NCBI GenBank assembly: GCA_019636615.1 | Contig: JAHBXF010000002.1 | Location: 374,001 to 438,000, forward strand | DNA length: 64,000 bases | Origin: Phycisphaeraceae bacterium | GTDB taxonomy: Bacteria; Planctomycetota; Phycisphaerae; Phycisphaerales; UBA1924 | Direction: 5' to 3' | Program-made: the position numbers and the translations under genes | In this document: positions 46,995 through 56,787 of the stretch, in pieces | Layout: each line of letters begins with the position of its first letter | Numbering within the stretch: position 1 is the first letter of the stretch | The notes under the pieces: generated by a model | The model's database searches: none | The model's input: the letters and a program-made list of their open reading frames with translations, nothing else | Told to the model about the DNA's origin: nothing

Positions 46995-47393
46995 ATGTCA
47001 GGCCACGAACACACCCCGGTCATTCACGATCACGCGGATGAATGGCACCACCATGAACGCGCCGAGGGGCTGCCGCAGCGCGAGCACACGGCCGCGATTG
47101 ATTCCGGCCTCATCATGCGATGGATGGTGGGCATCCTCATCTTTGTGGTTGGCCTCATCGTCATCGTCTCGACCTACTTCGCCAAGTACGCCACGCAACT
47201 CCGTGCCGAGCGGGTAGAAACCACGATCTTTGCCCGCGACGCGACGTTGGCCCAGAAAGAGGCCGAGGCCGCGCTGGGCATCGGAGGCTCCGAGTCGTCC
47301 GCGTACAAGTGGGCCGACTCTACGACTGGTCAGGTGCAGATCCCCATCCGTCAAGCCATGCAGAAGGTGGTCGAGAGGTACTCGGGCAAGTAA
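46995..47393 (+). CDS. Small single-pass membrane protein with His-rich N terminus
   Basis: A 132-residue protein with a His/Glu/Asp-rich first 30 residues, one transmembrane helix (MVGILIFVVGLIVIVSTYF) and a short, probably periplasmic, domain. I do not recognise the family. Its position between actF and the Sco gene suggests an accessory or assembly subunit of ACIII or the oxidase. GAGG lies upstream of the ATG. Confidence 0.8.
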   Translation: MSGHEHTPVIHDHADEWHHHERAEGLPQREHTAAIDSGLIMRWMVGILIFVVGLIVIVSTYFAKYATQLRAERVETTIFARDATLAQKEAEAALGIGGSESSAYKWADSTTGQVQIPIRQAMQKVVERYSGK

Positions 47394-47427
47394 GCAGTCC
47401 AGCCCTATACCCACACTCCGTCCCATC

Positions 47428-48384
47428 ATGAACACGTATCTCCGCACATCCCGGATTGCCCGTTCCCTCCGCCTCGGCGCGGCGTGCGCGATCCTTCTGG
47501 GCGCCTCGGCGGCGGGGCAGGAGCAGGGGGGGCAAGGAGCGCAGTCGGGTCGCCAGTCAGCCTTCGATCGTGACCTGCCGATGCCCACGCAAACCCGCGG
47601 GCTCGATGTCGAAGAGCATGTCGGACGCGGGTTGCCCCTCGAACTCGAGTTCCTCAACTCGCGCGGCGAAAAGGTCACGCTGGGCAGTTACTTCAACTCG
47701 AACAAACCCGCCGTGATGGCGATGGTCTACTACCGCTGCCCCATCGTCTGCGACGTGGTCATGGAGAAAATGGCCGAGACGTTCAACCAGATGGACTTCA
47801 CCATCGGCAAAGACTTCAACGTGCTTCTGTTCTCCTTCGACCACACCGAGACACCCGCGGACGCCGCGTCGGTCAAGAAGGGATACCTCTCGGGGTACTC
47901 GAAGGAAGTCACCCCGGAAGTCGAGGCGGGGTGGGAGTTCCACGTATCGCCGGACGTCTACGCCCCACGTCAACTTTCCGACGCGCTCGGCTTCCGCTAC
48001 CGGTCGCTTCCGGACGGCGAGTTCAGCCACCCCGTGGCGATCTACGTGATCACGCCCGACGGCAGGATCAGCCGATACCTGTACGGCTACTCATACCCGC
48101 CCCGCGACCTCAAACTCTCGTTGATCGACGCGACCAACGGGAAGATGGCCCGCAGTCTGGGCGACAGGTTCATGTCATTCTGCTATATGTACGACCCCCT
48201 GGCCGGGAGTTACTCCCTCGCGGCTTTCCGGGTGATGCAGTTGTCGGGCATTCTCACGGTGACAGCGGTCGGCACGCTGATCGGGGCGCTCTTTGTGGGT
48301 GAGCGGCTGCGCCGACGATGGGTCGGTGTGCCCGCCGGTGAGCAAGATTCTCTGGGATCGTCGATGAACGAGGTGACGAAGTGA
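47428..48384 (+). CDS. Sco1/SenC/PrrC family copper chaperone
   Basis: Thioredoxin-fold protein that delivers copper to the CuA site of cytochrome oxidase. The 318-residue product has a signal peptide, the metal-binding YYRCPIVC motif (C104, C108) and an FSFDHTETP segment. A C-terminal transmembrane helix (LSGILTVTAVGTLIGALFVG) is less usual, since most Sco proteins are anchored at the N terminus. The ATG at 47428 is chosen for the signal peptide. It overlaps coxB by four bases. Confidence 0.92.
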   Translation: MNTYLRTSRIARSLRLGAACAILLGASAAGQEQGGQGAQSGRQSAFDRDLPMPTQTRGLDVEEHVGRGLPLELEFLNSRGEKVTLGSYFNSNKPAVMAMVYYRCPIVCDVVMEKMAETFNQMDFTIGKDFNVLLFSFDHTETPADAASVKKGYLSGYSKEVTPEVEAGWEFHVSPDVYAPRQLSDALGFRYRSLPDGEFSHPVAIYVITPDGRISRYLYGYSYPPRDLKLSLIDATNGKMARSLGDRFMSFCYMYDPLAGSYSLAAFRVMQLSGILTVTAVGTLIGALFVGERLRRRWVGVPAGEQDSLGSSMNEVTK

Positions 48385-49556
48385 CCGTGCACGAGCATAC
48401 CACAAACCCGGCCGCCCTGACGCTCGCGGAGGGGTTTTTCCACCGCATGTTCTTCCAGCGTGCCCCCGGCACGGCCAACGCCGTGGCCACGGACGACATG
48501 TACATGTGGCTCTGGTGGTTCTGCCTTGCCTGGTTTGTCTTTCTCATGGGCCTGCTGGGTTTCTTCGTGATCCGCTACCGCCGGCGGCCCGGCAAGATCG
48601 CCCAGACGAGCACCAGCCACAACACGCCCCTTGAAATCGCGTGGACTGTCATCCCCACGCTCTTTCTTGTGTACATCTTCTTCAAGGGCTTCTGGGGGTA
48701 CATGGACAAAGTGGTCTCGCCCGGGCACGCCATCGAGATGAACATCACCGGGGTGAAGTGGAACTGGTCTCTTCAATACCCCAACGGGGCTGAGAGCACC
48801 TACACCACCCGCCTAGGCGCGAAGGAAATCCCCGTCTTCTACATGCCCGCCGAGACGCCCATCAGGCTGCGCATGATCAGCCAGGATGTCATGCACGCCC
48901 TCTGGGTACCCGACTTCCGCATCAAGCAGGACGTGCTGCCCAACCGCTACACCACCTTCTGGTTCCAGGCCAACGCCCCCTCGGGCGACAAAGTTCACCC
49001 GATGAACGACCTCGAGGCCAAAGGCAGCAAGGCCCCCTTCATCGCGGAACTCGCCGGCGTTCCGTACGAGGATCACATCATTTACTGCGCCGAATACTGC
49101 GGCGACGAACACTCCGAGATGGCCGCGGTGATCCGGGTGGTGAGCGACGACGCCTTCGCCCGTTGGCTCGATGTCATCGCCAACCCCACGGACAAATCGC
49201 CGGTGGAGCTCGGCGAGATTGTCTGGAAACTCAAGTGCGCCTCGTGCCACTCGATCGACGGCTCGCGCAACACCGGCCCGACATGGAAGAATATCTTCAA
49301 CACCAACCGCCGCTTCACCGACGGTTCGTCGGCCGTGGCGGACGAAGAGTACATCCGCAACTCCATCCTCTACCCCGCCCGTCAGGTCGTGGAGGGGTAT
49401 CCCAACAACATGCCTCTGATCCCGCTGCGTGAGCGGCAGCTCGAAGGGGTCATCGCGTTCATCAAGTCTCTCAGCGACGACCCGCTCGTCCGCGCTTCGG
49501 TGCTGGCCCCGCCGGCCGAGCAGAAGAAGGAAGAGGGTCAGGACGCGCCTCAGTAA
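48381..49556 (+). CDS. coxB: Cytochrome c oxidase subunit II with fused cytochrome c domain
   Basis: A 391-residue caa3-type subunit II. Two N-terminal membrane helices precede a cupredoxin domain whose CuA ligands are C236, C240, H244 and M247 (CAEYCGDEHSEM). A C-terminal cytochrome c domain follows with CASCH at 286-290. The fused heme domain lets it accept electrons directly from ActE or ActA. GTG start overlapping the Sco gene. Confidence 0.96.
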   Translation: MTVHEHTTNPAALTLAEGFFHRMFFQRAPGTANAVATDDMYMWLWWFCLAWFVFLMGLLGFFVIRYRRRPGKIAQTSTSHNTPLEIAWTVIPTLFLVYIFFKGFWGYMDKVVSPGHAIEMNITGVKWNWSLQYPNGAESTYTTRLGAKEIPVFYMPAETPIRLRMISQDVMHALWVPDFRIKQDVLPNRYTTFWFQANAPSGDKVHPMNDLEAKGSKAPFIAELAGVPYEDHIIYCAEYCGDEHSEMAAVIRVVSDDAFARWLDVIANPTDKSPVELGEIVWKLKCASCHSIDGSRNTGPTWKNIFNTNRRFTDGSSAVADEEYIRNSILYPARQVVEGYPNNMPLIPLRERQLEGVIAFIKSLSDDPLVRASVLAPPAEQKKEEGQDAPQ

Positions 49557-49664
49557 CCTGAGGCGCTCGAAGGTGGCGGCAGGGTCGGGTCTCGCCGCGG
49601 TCTGTTCGGCGGCGTTGGGTGTGGGGGCTGGTTCGGTCAGGCACGAAAGTCTGGAGGCGTAGTC

Positions 49665-51428
49665 ATGTCGGGTCACTCCGAGCATCACGGCAGTTACCTT
49701 GAGCGCAAGGGCGGGATGATCGCCACGATCTGGGATTGGGCGACCACCGTCGATCACAAGAAGATCGGCGTGATGTACCTCTTTGCCATCCTGTTCATGT
49801 TCTTCCTGGGCGGCATGGCCGCGATCGCCGTACGCATGGAACTCTGGGAGCCCGTCCGCCAGGCCGCGGACGGCTCCTTCACGGGCCAGCTCTTCCGCCC
49901 CGCCGACGCGGTGAGCATGAGCGAGGGCAACAACTTCTACAACCGCCTCTTCACGCTGCACGGCGCGATCATGGTCTTCATGGTCATCGTTCCCAGCATC
50001 CCCGCTTCGCTGGGCAACTTCCTGCTGCCGCTCATGCTGGGCGCCAAGGACGTAGCCTTCCCGCGGCTGAACCTGCTGAGTTGGTACATCTACGTATTCG
50101 GCTCCATCTTCGCGGTCTGCTCGATCATCCTGGGCGGCGTTGACACGGGGTGGACGTTCTACACGCCCTACAGCACCACCACGGACGCGGACCACATCAA
50201 GGTGGTCCTGATGGTCCTGGGCGCCTTCATCCTTGGCTTCAGTTCCATCCTCACGGGCCTGAACTTCATCGTCACGGTTCACAAACTGCGCGCCCCGGGC
50301 ATGGGCTGGTTCGACATGCCCCTGTTCATCTGGGCGATCTACTCCTCGGCCATCATCCAGGTGCTCGCCACCCCGGTCATCGGCATCACCCTCCTGCTCC
50401 TGGTCTTCGAGCGGGTCTTCAGGATCGGCATTTTCGACCCCGCCCTGGGCGGCGACCCTGTGCTCTATCAGCACTTCTTCTGGTTCTACAGCCATCCGGT
50501 CGTGTACGTGATGATCCTGCCCGGCATGGGTGTCATCTCCGACGTGCTCGCCGTGCAATCGCACAAGCGGATCTTCGGCTACCGCGCCATCGCCTTCTCG
50601 TCGCTGGGCATCGCCGCCGTCTCGTTCATCGTGTGGGGGCACCACATGTTCACGAGCATGAGCGAACTGGCCAGCGCGGTCTTCTCGGCCCTCACCTTCC
50701 TCGTGGCCATCCCCACGGCGGTCAAGGTCTTCAACTGGATCGCCACGCTCTACAAGGGGTCGATCACCATCAACACCCCGATGCTCTACGCCCTCATCTT
50801 CCTCTTCCTCTTCAGCATCGGCGGTCTCACGGGTCTGCCCCTGGGCACACTCTCCACCGACCTCCACCTGCACGATTCCTACTTCGTTGTCGCGCACTTC
50901 CACTACGTGATGATGGGCGGCACGATCATCGCCCTGATGGCCGGCATTCACCACTGGTGGCCCAAGATGTTCGGTCGAATGTACAACGAGACCGGCGGCA
51001 TGATCGGCGCCATCGTGGTCTTCATCGGTTTCAACATCACCTTCCTGACCCAGTTCCTGCTGGGCACGCAGGGCATGCCCCGCCGTTACGCCTCCTACTT
51101 CGACGAGTACACCTCGCTGCACCAGCTCTCCACCATCGGTTCGTGGGTGCTCCTGGCCGGCTTCCTCATCCACCTCTTTGTCTTCCTCGCGTCCTTCGCT
51201 TCGGGCAAGAAGGCCCCGCCCAACCCGTGGGGCGGCCTCACGCTTGAATGGGTCGCTACGAGCCCGCCCATCGAGCACAACTTCGAGCACGAGCCCCTCG
51301 TCAAGCACGGCCCCTACGACTTTGACACGGTGGTTCCCCCTCACTGGGATCCCAAGGACTACCCGATTCCCGAGGCGCAGGCGGGCGGCCGCCCGGCCGT
51401 GGCCCACTCCCCCGACCGCAACGCCTGA
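49665..51428 (+). CDS. coxA: Cytochrome c oxidase subunit I (A2-type heme-copper oxidase)
   Basis: Catalytic subunit of 587 residues with twelve or more helices. The active-site helix reads WFYSHPVVY (Y275-Y281): H277 is a CuB ligand and Y281 the cross-linked tyrosine. The D-channel Glu of HPEVY is replaced by Val, with a Tyr-Ser just before it, the signature of A2-type proton-pumping oxidases. WGHHMF gives the other CuB ligands and [12 protein letters not shown] the heme a3 and a ligands. Confidence 0.97.
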   Translation: MSGHSEHHGSYLERKGGMIATIWDWATTVDHKKIGVMYLFAILFMFFLGGMAAIAVRMELWEPVRQAADGSFTGQLFRPADAVSMSEGNNFYNRLFTLHGAIMVFMVIVPSIPASLGNFLLPLMLGAKDVAFPRLNLLSWYIYVFGSIFAVCSIILGGVDTGWTFYTPYSTTTDADHIKVVLMVLGAFILGFSSILTGLNFIVTVHKLRAPGMGWFDMPLFIWAIYSSAIIQVLATPVIGITLLLLVFERVFRIGIFDPALGGDPVLYQHFFWFYSHPVVYVMILPGMGVISDVLAVQSHKRIFGYRAIAFSSLGIAAVSFIVWGHHMFTSMSELASAVFSALTFLVAIPTAVKVFNWIATLYKGSITINTPMLYALIFLFLFSIGGLTGLPLGTLSTDLHLHDSYFVVAHFHYVMMGGTIIALMAGIHHWWPKMFGRMYNETGGMIGAIVVFIGFNITFLTQFLLGTQGMPRRYASYFDEYTSLHQLSTIGSWVLLAGFLIHLFVFLASFASGKKAPPNPWGGLTLEWVATSPPIEHNFEHEPLVKHGPYDFDTVVPPHWDPKDYPIPEAQAGGRPAVAHSPDRNA

Positions 51429-51470
51429 GTAACCACCCGATCCCCAGACCAGGAACAAGGGACCGACCCC

Positions 51471-52145
51471 ATGTCCAGCATCCCCTCCCAGAACGCCAGC
51501 AAGCCACTGTGGGCACGCTACACACACGCGTCCCACTTCCGCACCGCGGCGGAAGAGTTCGACGCGTGCAAACTCGGCTTCTGGCTCTTCCTCACCACCG
51601 AAGTGCTCCTCTTCGGCGGCATCTTCTGCGCCTACTTCATCTTCCGCACCCTCTACCCCGGGGCATGGAAGGAAGGCTCGCAACTGCTCGACTGGCGCTT
51701 CGGCGGGCTGAACACCGCGGTTCTGCTCATCTCCAGTTACACCATGGCCGCGAGCATCTACTGCTTCCAGAAGGGGTATACCCGGCGAGCGCAGTGGAAC
51801 CTCATCATCACCCTCATCTGCGGCGCCGCCTTCCTCTTCATCAAACTGGCGTACGAGTACATCCCGAAGTGGTCTGTCGGGAAGCGTCCCGGCGCGCTCT
51901 TCGATTACCCATTCGCCGCAGACCCGCACCTGCCCCTCTGGTGGAGCGTGTACTACAGCGGCACCGCGATCCACGCGGCCCACGTCATCATCGGCATGGT
52001 GCTCATCGCCCGTGTTCTCTACCGCTCGTACAAAGGCCACTACGGGCCGACGCACTACACCATGGTCGAAATCACGGGCCTCTACTGGCACCTGGTAGAC
52101 CTGATCTGGATCTTCCTCTTCCCCCTGCTCTACCTCATCCACTGA
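51471..52145 (+). CDS. coxC: Cytochrome c oxidase subunit III
   Basis: A 224-residue membrane subunit with about five helices. It has KLGFWLFLTTEVLLFGG, SGTAIHAAHVIIGM and the final GLYWHLVDLIWIFLFPLLYLI, all standard for subunit III. Starts 42 bases after coxA. The short five-helix form is normal for caa3-type enzymes. Confidence 0.95.
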   Translation: MSSIPSQNASKPLWARYTHASHFRTAAEEFDACKLGFWLFLTTEVLLFGGIFCAYFIFRTLYPGAWKEGSQLLDWRFGGLNTAVLLISSYTMAASIYCFQKGYTRRAQWNLIITLICGAAFLFIKLAYEYIPKWSVGKRPGALFDYPFAADPHLPLWWSVYYSGTAIHAAHVIIGMVLIARVLYRSYKGHYGPTHYTMVEITGLYWHLVDLIWIFLFPLLYLIH

Positions 52146-52212
52146 GTTTCACCCCCGGCCCAAGAGTCATCCTCACGTTCAGCCGTCTACGCCGCCGCAC
52201 GAGTCATTCCCC

Positions 52213-53205
52213 ATGGCACACCACGCCCCAGCCGCCTCAGACCACTTCGACGAGACCGACCCGCACGGCCACTCCAAGCACGGCCAGCACGAGTCGCACG
52301 TCATCGTCGGGCCCTTCATTCTGCGCACGATCCTCGTCGTTCTGCTGCTGTTCACGGCCCTCACCGTCGGCATCGCGCAGTTGGAGATCGCGATTCAGAA
52401 CTGGTTCGGGATCTACCTGCCGTGGTGGGTCAACGTCGTCGGCGCGATGAGCATCGCCACGATCAAGAGCATTCTGGTCATGGCGTACTTCATGCAACTC
52501 AAGTACGACAACCCCATCAACACCGTGGCCATGCTCTTCTGCTTCTTTGCGCTGGGCCTCTTTCTGCTCTTCACCGGCCTCGATCTCTTCACGCGTGACA
52601 AGATCTACGACTACAAGGCAGGCCCCGTGGTGGCCGGCGGCACCGGCGCGGGCGTGGTTTCGGCCGGCGGCAAGCCGATCGTCGAGGCCTCCAAAGATCG
52701 GTTTCTTGTGAAACTCGCCGAGCCCGACGTGCGCGAAGCCATGATCACCGTCAACGCCCTGCGTCACGAAGTGCACGAACTCGGGAAACTCGGCACCGAC
52801 GCCGCTAGGCAGGCCGCGGCGGTCATTTCCGCCCGGGCCGATTACCTCTCCGACCTCAAGACCATCATCGTCAAGCAGATCGAGCCGGGCGAACTCGCCC
52901 GTTCCGCCAAGCACCTACGCGACCGCGCGGCCGAACTCCGGGCCGGGGCGGCATCGCCCGCGGCAGACCTTCTCGAGAAAGCCGCCCAGCACGTCGCGGG
53001 CGTCAACCTCGCCGAGGCCGCTGCTTCTTACTCCATCGACGCCACCTTCGCCACGCTCGCTTCCTTCGCTCACGGGGATCATGGCCAACACGCCCATTCC
53101 GGCGAGGCCGCTTCGACTTCCGATCGTTCCCGGCCCCGCGCGGGCCTCACCGACGCGCTCGAAGTCTTCGGCCCGGCCGCCGCCAAGCCCCAGGGCGGGC
53201 ACTGA
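52213..53205 (+). CDS. Cytochrome c oxidase subunit IV-like protein with long C-terminal extension
   Basis: A 330-residue protein. Residues 30-140 form a subunit IV domain with three helices and the hallmark ILVMAYFMQLKYDNP. Subunit IV proteins are typically about 100 residues. Here about 190 more follow: a Gly-rich linker and an Ala-rich helical region, then a His-containing stretch (HGDHGQHAHSGEA) and a Pro/Gly-rich end. The N-terminal 30 residues are also His-rich. The extension has no assigned function. No frameshift is evident. Confidence 0.88.
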   Translation: MAHHAPAASDHFDETDPHGHSKHGQHESHVIVGPFILRTILVVLLLFTALTVGIAQLEIAIQNWFGIYLPWWVNVVGAMSIATIKSILVMAYFMQLKYDNPINTVAMLFCFFALGLFLLFTGLDLFTRDKIYDYKAGPVVAGGTGAGVVSAGGKPIVEASKDRFLVKLAEPDVREAMITVNALRHEVHELGKLGTDAARQAAAVISARADYLSDLKTIIVKQIEPGELARSAKHLRDRAAELRAGAASPAADLLEKAAQHVAGVNLAEAAASYSIDATFATLASFAHGDHGQHAHSGEAASTSDRSRPRAGLTDALEVFGPAAAKPQGGH

Positions 53206-53292
53206 TCACGGCTGTCCGGGGCGGGTCGGGTTGGCCGCGGTTCGTAGGCGAGGGCTCGTTGCCCCTCTGCCCGTTGTTCGGTTCTTGCACAG

Positions 53293-54108
53293 ATGGCCCG
53301 GCCAGCGCTCAGGTCACTCATGCCCAGCCGCTTCTCAAAGCCCCTGCTCGCCCTCGCGGCGGCTTCCGCGGCTGGCCTCGTGGTTTCTGTGTGGTTCATG
53401 GCCCAGCGCGTCGATGATTTTCACGACGCGAACCCGCGCGAAACATACGCCTTCGAGCCGGTCAACACCCGCGCCTTTGTCTTTGCTGGGCGAGACGTGA
53501 CCGTGCAGGACGAAACTTCCGGCGATGCCGCCGCCCCGATGGGTCATGTGATCATCGCCTACGGCCCAGACCACCTGCGGCTGCGCGTGGCCATCCCGGG
53601 GCGGGCAGAACTCCCGGGCCTCATGCCCTACGCGGACTGGCTGCGTGTCATGCGATTCGGCCTTCTCACGGGCCGCACCATGAGTCAGTTCCGCGAAGAT
53701 CTCGGCGGCGAGGTCGAAGAACGTCTCGTCGTGGTCACACGCACCCCACGCCCCGGCACCGACCCGCAGACTTGGGGATCGGTCTGGAAGAAAGACTGGA
53801 CCTTCGAGTTCCACGAGTTCCTGCCCTCGGGGGGCTTCGCCAGCGAGCGTCTCAAGTACCCCACATACCGCGTCGGCCAGACACCAAAGCCCGGCGAACT
53901 GCGTGAAAATACGTGGCAGTACCACGCCGCGCTTCAACTGCTGCCCCAGGCCGGCCGCAACGGCCCGATGTATCGTTTCACCGAAGACGCGGTGAAGCGC
54001 ATGGGATGGACACTGCCGGTGGCCGCGACCAGCGGGCTCACGCTCTTCATCTCGATGGGCTTTGCGCTGGCGCCCCGGCGGCGTCCTTCGGGCACGCAGC
54101 CCGCCTGA
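53293..54108 (+). CDS. Two-TM hypothetical protein following the oxidase genes
   Basis: A 271-residue protein with an N-terminal helix (PLLALAAASAAGLVVSVWFM), a soluble region of about 180 residues, and a second helix near the C terminus (AATSGLTLFISMGFAL). This layout resembles SURF1-type oxidase assembly factors, but no SURF1 motif was seen. Position suggests oxidase assembly. An ATG at 53320 is an alternative start. Confidence 0.72.
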   Translation: MARPALRSLMPSRFSKPLLALAAASAAGLVVSVWFMAQRVDDFHDANPRETYAFEPVNTRAFVFAGRDVTVQDETSGDAAAPMGHVIIAYGPDHLRLRVAIPGRAELPGLMPYADWLRVMRFGLLTGRTMSQFREDLGGEVEERLVVVTRTPRPGTDPQTWGSVWKKDWTFEFHEFLPSGGFASERLKYPTYRVGQTPKPGELRENTWQYHAALQLLPQAGRNGPMYRFTEDAVKRMGWTLPVAATSGLTLFISMGFALAPRRRPSGTQPA

Positions 54109-54147
54109 GCCCCTTTCACCCACCAGGGCGGTACAGCAGATCCTGGG

Positions 54148-55002
54148 TTACTTAAAGACCGAACTCACGCCGCCGAGCAACCAGTAGGCGATGTCGTTCG
54201 TGACTTTGGCCAGCACCATGCCCAGGATGATGATCGCGAGAAAACTGGTGACGAAGGCCTCGGTCGTCGCCGCGCCCACACCCTCGGCGCCGGGCTTGCA
54301 GTTGAAGCCCTTGTAGCACGAGATGAGGCCGATGGCCGCGCCGAAGAAGACAGACTTGATCAGCCCGCTGAAGATGTCGATGGAGTAGACGAACCGCTCC
54401 GAGTACCACAGGTACATGGCGGGGTCGGCGTTGTAGATCCTGGTGACCACGAACCAACTGCCGAAAACACCGCACATGTTGCTCACGATCGTCAGCGACG
54501 GGATCATCAGAACGCACGCGAGGAATCGTGGAACCACCAGCACGCGGACGGGGTCGGCCGCCATCGCGCGCATCGCGTCTAACTGCTCTGTGACGCGCAT
54601 CGAGCCGAGTTCGGCCGCCAGCGAACACCCGACGCGCCCCGCGAGCATCACCGCCGCCAGCACCGGCCCGAGTTGTTTGACAATCGAGAGGTTGATCACC
54701 CCTCCCAGTCGGCCTTCCTGGCCGATCGCCTGGAACTGCCGGTACCCCTCGAAAGCCAGCGTCATGCCGACGAAGGCCCCGGTGAGCGCGAGCACCGGAA
54801 TCGAGAGCGTGCCCACTTCAAAGAACTGCCGCCCGAGCCTGGAGCGTCGCAGCCAGACTTTGGGGTGCATGATCCCGATGAATGTCTCTCGCGTGAACGC
54901 GCAGAAGCGACCAAAGCCCGCGACCGCGTGCAGGATGGCGTTGCCGATCCGCGAAACGACGTAGACAAAGCGGGCAGTGATGGCGCGCGGGGCATCGAGC
55001 AT
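54148..55002 (-). CDS. MlaE-family ABC transporter permease
   Basis: A 284-residue permease of the Mla (phospholipid trafficking) family. Five to six helices and the motifs QFFEVGTLSIPVLALTGAFVGMTLAFEG, LGSMRVTEQLDAMRAMAADPVRVLVVPRF and FFGAAIGLISCYKGFNCKPGAEGVG are diagnostic but split here for brevity: QFFEVGTLSIPVL, VTEQLDAM and CYKGFNCKPGAEGVG. The ATPase and MCE-domain partners are not adjacent. It lies 48 bases downstream of murA on the same strand, so the two may share a transcript. Confidence 0.92.
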   Translation of the reverse strand: MLDAPRAITARFVYVVSRIGNAILHAVAGFGRFCAFTRETFIGIMHPKVWLRRSRLGRQFFEVGTLSIPVLALTGAFVGMTLAFEGYRQFQAIGQEGRLGGVINLSIVKQLGPVLAAVMLAGRVGCSLAAELGSMRVTEQLDAMRAMAADPVRVLVVPRFLACVLMIPSLTIVSNMCGVFGSWFVVTRIYNADPAMYLWYSERFVYSIDIFSGLIKSVFFGAAIGLISCYKGFNCKPGAEGVGAATTEAFVTSFLAIIILGMVLAKVTNDIAYWLLGGVSSVFK

Positions 55003-55050
55003 CGGGCAATGTTAGCAGCAACGAACATGCCGAGACTGTGCCCTCTCCGC

Positions 55051-56436
55051 TCAGCAGCCCGCGGGCACGGGGGCCGCCACCGCCTCGCGGTCGTCAACCC
55101 TCTGGATGCTCGCGCCGAGTGATCGGAGCCGTTCTTCCATCCTGTCGTACCCCCGGTCGAGGTGATACACACGGTGGATCGTCGTGCGGCCTTCGGCGGC
55201 CAGGCCCGCCAGCACCAGCGCGGCGGAAGCACGCAGATCACTGGCCATCACCTGCGCCCCCATGAGCCGCCGAACGCCGCTGATGATCACGCTGGAACCC
55301 AGGCGGGTGAGGTTGGCCCCCATCCGGGAGAGTTCCGCGACGTGAAGGAAGCGGTCGGGGAAAATCCGCTCGGTGATGACCGAGTTGCCGTCGGCCAGGC
55401 TCAGCACGGTCATCAACTGGGCCTGCAGATCGGTGGGAAACCCCGGGTGAGGCTGCGTGGTGACCTGCACAGGGCGGAGGATGCGGTCGCTGGTCACGCG
55501 GACGCTGCACCGCATGGGGTCGTCGCAGCCGCGATGGGCCGAGCGGGTCGGCACGGTGGTTGGCGTCGCGTTGCACGCTTCGACATGCACCCCGACCTCG
55601 GTCAGGCAATCCAGGGCAGAAAGCAGGGTGTCTACCGGGCAGTTATCCAGAATGATCTCGCCGTTGGTCACTGCGGCGGCCATCATGTACGTGCCGGCCT
55701 CGATGCGGTCGGGGATCACGCGGTGCTCAGCCCCGCCGAGTTCATCAACGCCTTCGATGGTGATGCGGGGAGAGCCCTGGCCCGAGATGCGGGCGCCCAT
55801 CTTGTTGAGGAGCAGCGCGAGATCAACGATCTCGGGTTCACAGGCGGCGCACTCGATGACGGTGGTGCCCTTGGCCAGCGTCGCGGCCGACATCACGTTG
55901 GCGGTGCCCAGCACGGTAGAGCCGAAGGCCCCGCCCATGAAGATCGTGTTCCCGGTGAGGCCGCCGGTGGGCACGCGGGCGATGATGTCGCCCTCGTTGA
56001 TGGTGATCTGAGCCCCCAGGGCACGCAGGCCGCGGATGTGCAGGTCTACCGGACGCTCACCGATCGCGCACCCGCCCGGGAGCGAAACACGGGCATAGCC
56101 GCGCCGGGCCAGCATCGGGCCCAGGGTGCAGATGCTGGCACGCATCGTCTTGACGACTTCATACTTCGCGTGTGACTTGCTCTGGTCCGTCGCGGCCAAG
56201 GTGACGGTGCCGGACCAGGGGGTGCCTTCTGCCGGGGCGTCGCGGTGTTCGCAGCCCAGTTCCCGCAGCAGGCGCAGCATGTTCTGGATGTCCGCCAGGT
56301 TGGGCACGTCACGCAGTCGAACGGGTTGATCGGTGAGCAGGGTGGCGGCCAGCAAAGGCAGCGCGGCGTTCTTCGAACCGTTGATACGCACCCGGCCCGC
56401 CAAGCGGCGGCCGCCATCGATGACGAACGTGTCCAT
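55051..56436 (-). CDS. murA: UDP-N-acetylglucosamine 1-carboxyvinyltransferase
   Basis: First committed step of peptidoglycan synthesis. The 461-residue product has RINGSKNAALP with K22, SLPGGCAIGERPVDLHI with the catalytic Cys at 123 (fosfomycin target), the EIVDLALLLNKMG segment and the C-terminal RRLMGAQVMASDLRASAALVLAG, split from its neighbours. It is about 40 residues longer than E. coli MurA, with an insertion around residues 300-320. The ATG at 56436 is chosen over the open frame from 56502. It shows that this organism encodes peptidoglycan synthesis. Confidence 0.95.
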   Translation of the reverse strand: MDTFVIDGGRRLAGRVRINGSKNAALPLLAATLLTDQPVRLRDVPNLADIQNMLRLLRELGCEHRDAPAEGTPWSGTVTLAATDQSKSHAKYEVVKTMRASICTLGPMLARRGYARVSLPGGCAIGERPVDLHIRGLRALGAQITINEGDIIARVPTGGLTGNTIFMGGAFGSTVLGTANVMSAATLAKGTTVIECAACEPEIVDLALLLNKMGARISGQGSPRITIEGVDELGGAEHRVIPDRIEAGTYMMAAAVTNGEIILDNCPVDTLLSALDCLTEVGVHVEACNATPTTVPTRSAHRGCDDPMRCSVRVTSDRILRPVQVTTQPHPGFPTDLQAQLMTVLSLADGNSVITERIFPDRFLHVAELSRMGANLTRLGSSVIISGVRRLMGAQVMASDLRASAALVLAGLAAEGRTTIHRVYHLDRGYDRMEERLRSLGASIQRVDDREAVAAPVPAGC

Positions 56437-56787
56437 GTTGTGATCTGCCCCGGGCGAAGTGAACTGGTGTGGGGTCGCGTCCGTGCGATCCGCCGCGGTC
56501 ACTTTATCGGCACCGGCCGCCCATTGCCATCACAGGTCTGAAAAGTTGCGTGATGATTGGGTTGAAGCCGTGCACGCGGGCGTCGCGCAGGGCGGGCGTC
56601 ACAGACCGCGCAGACCGACCCGGGCAGAAAAGAACATGGGGTGGGCCCTTGCGGGCGAGGGCGGCGAATTTGAGACTGTGGATCGGGCGGTGATGGCTTC
56701 GGGCACGAGCGTCCGGGCTGGCCGCCACGATCCGACCGCGTGTGTCGTGAGGGCGGGGAGCGGAGGAGTCTGTAAGGAGGCGTTTCA
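56437..56787 (+). other. Intergenic gap between murA and the fibro-slime gene
   Basis: This 351-base divergent spacer contains short open frames on both strands that look like chance ORFs in GC-rich sequence. No convincing promoter, RNA gene or repeat was found by eye. AAGGAGG at 56774-56780 serves the gene starting at 56788. Confidence 0.5.

Noticed and set aside
48813-52142. A 1109-codon minus-strand open frame across coxB, coxA and coxC
   Set aside because: It is antisense to three clearly identified oxidase genes; its product is low-complexity and rich in Asp, Glu, Gly, Arg and His, as expected from codon bias in GC-rich DNA.
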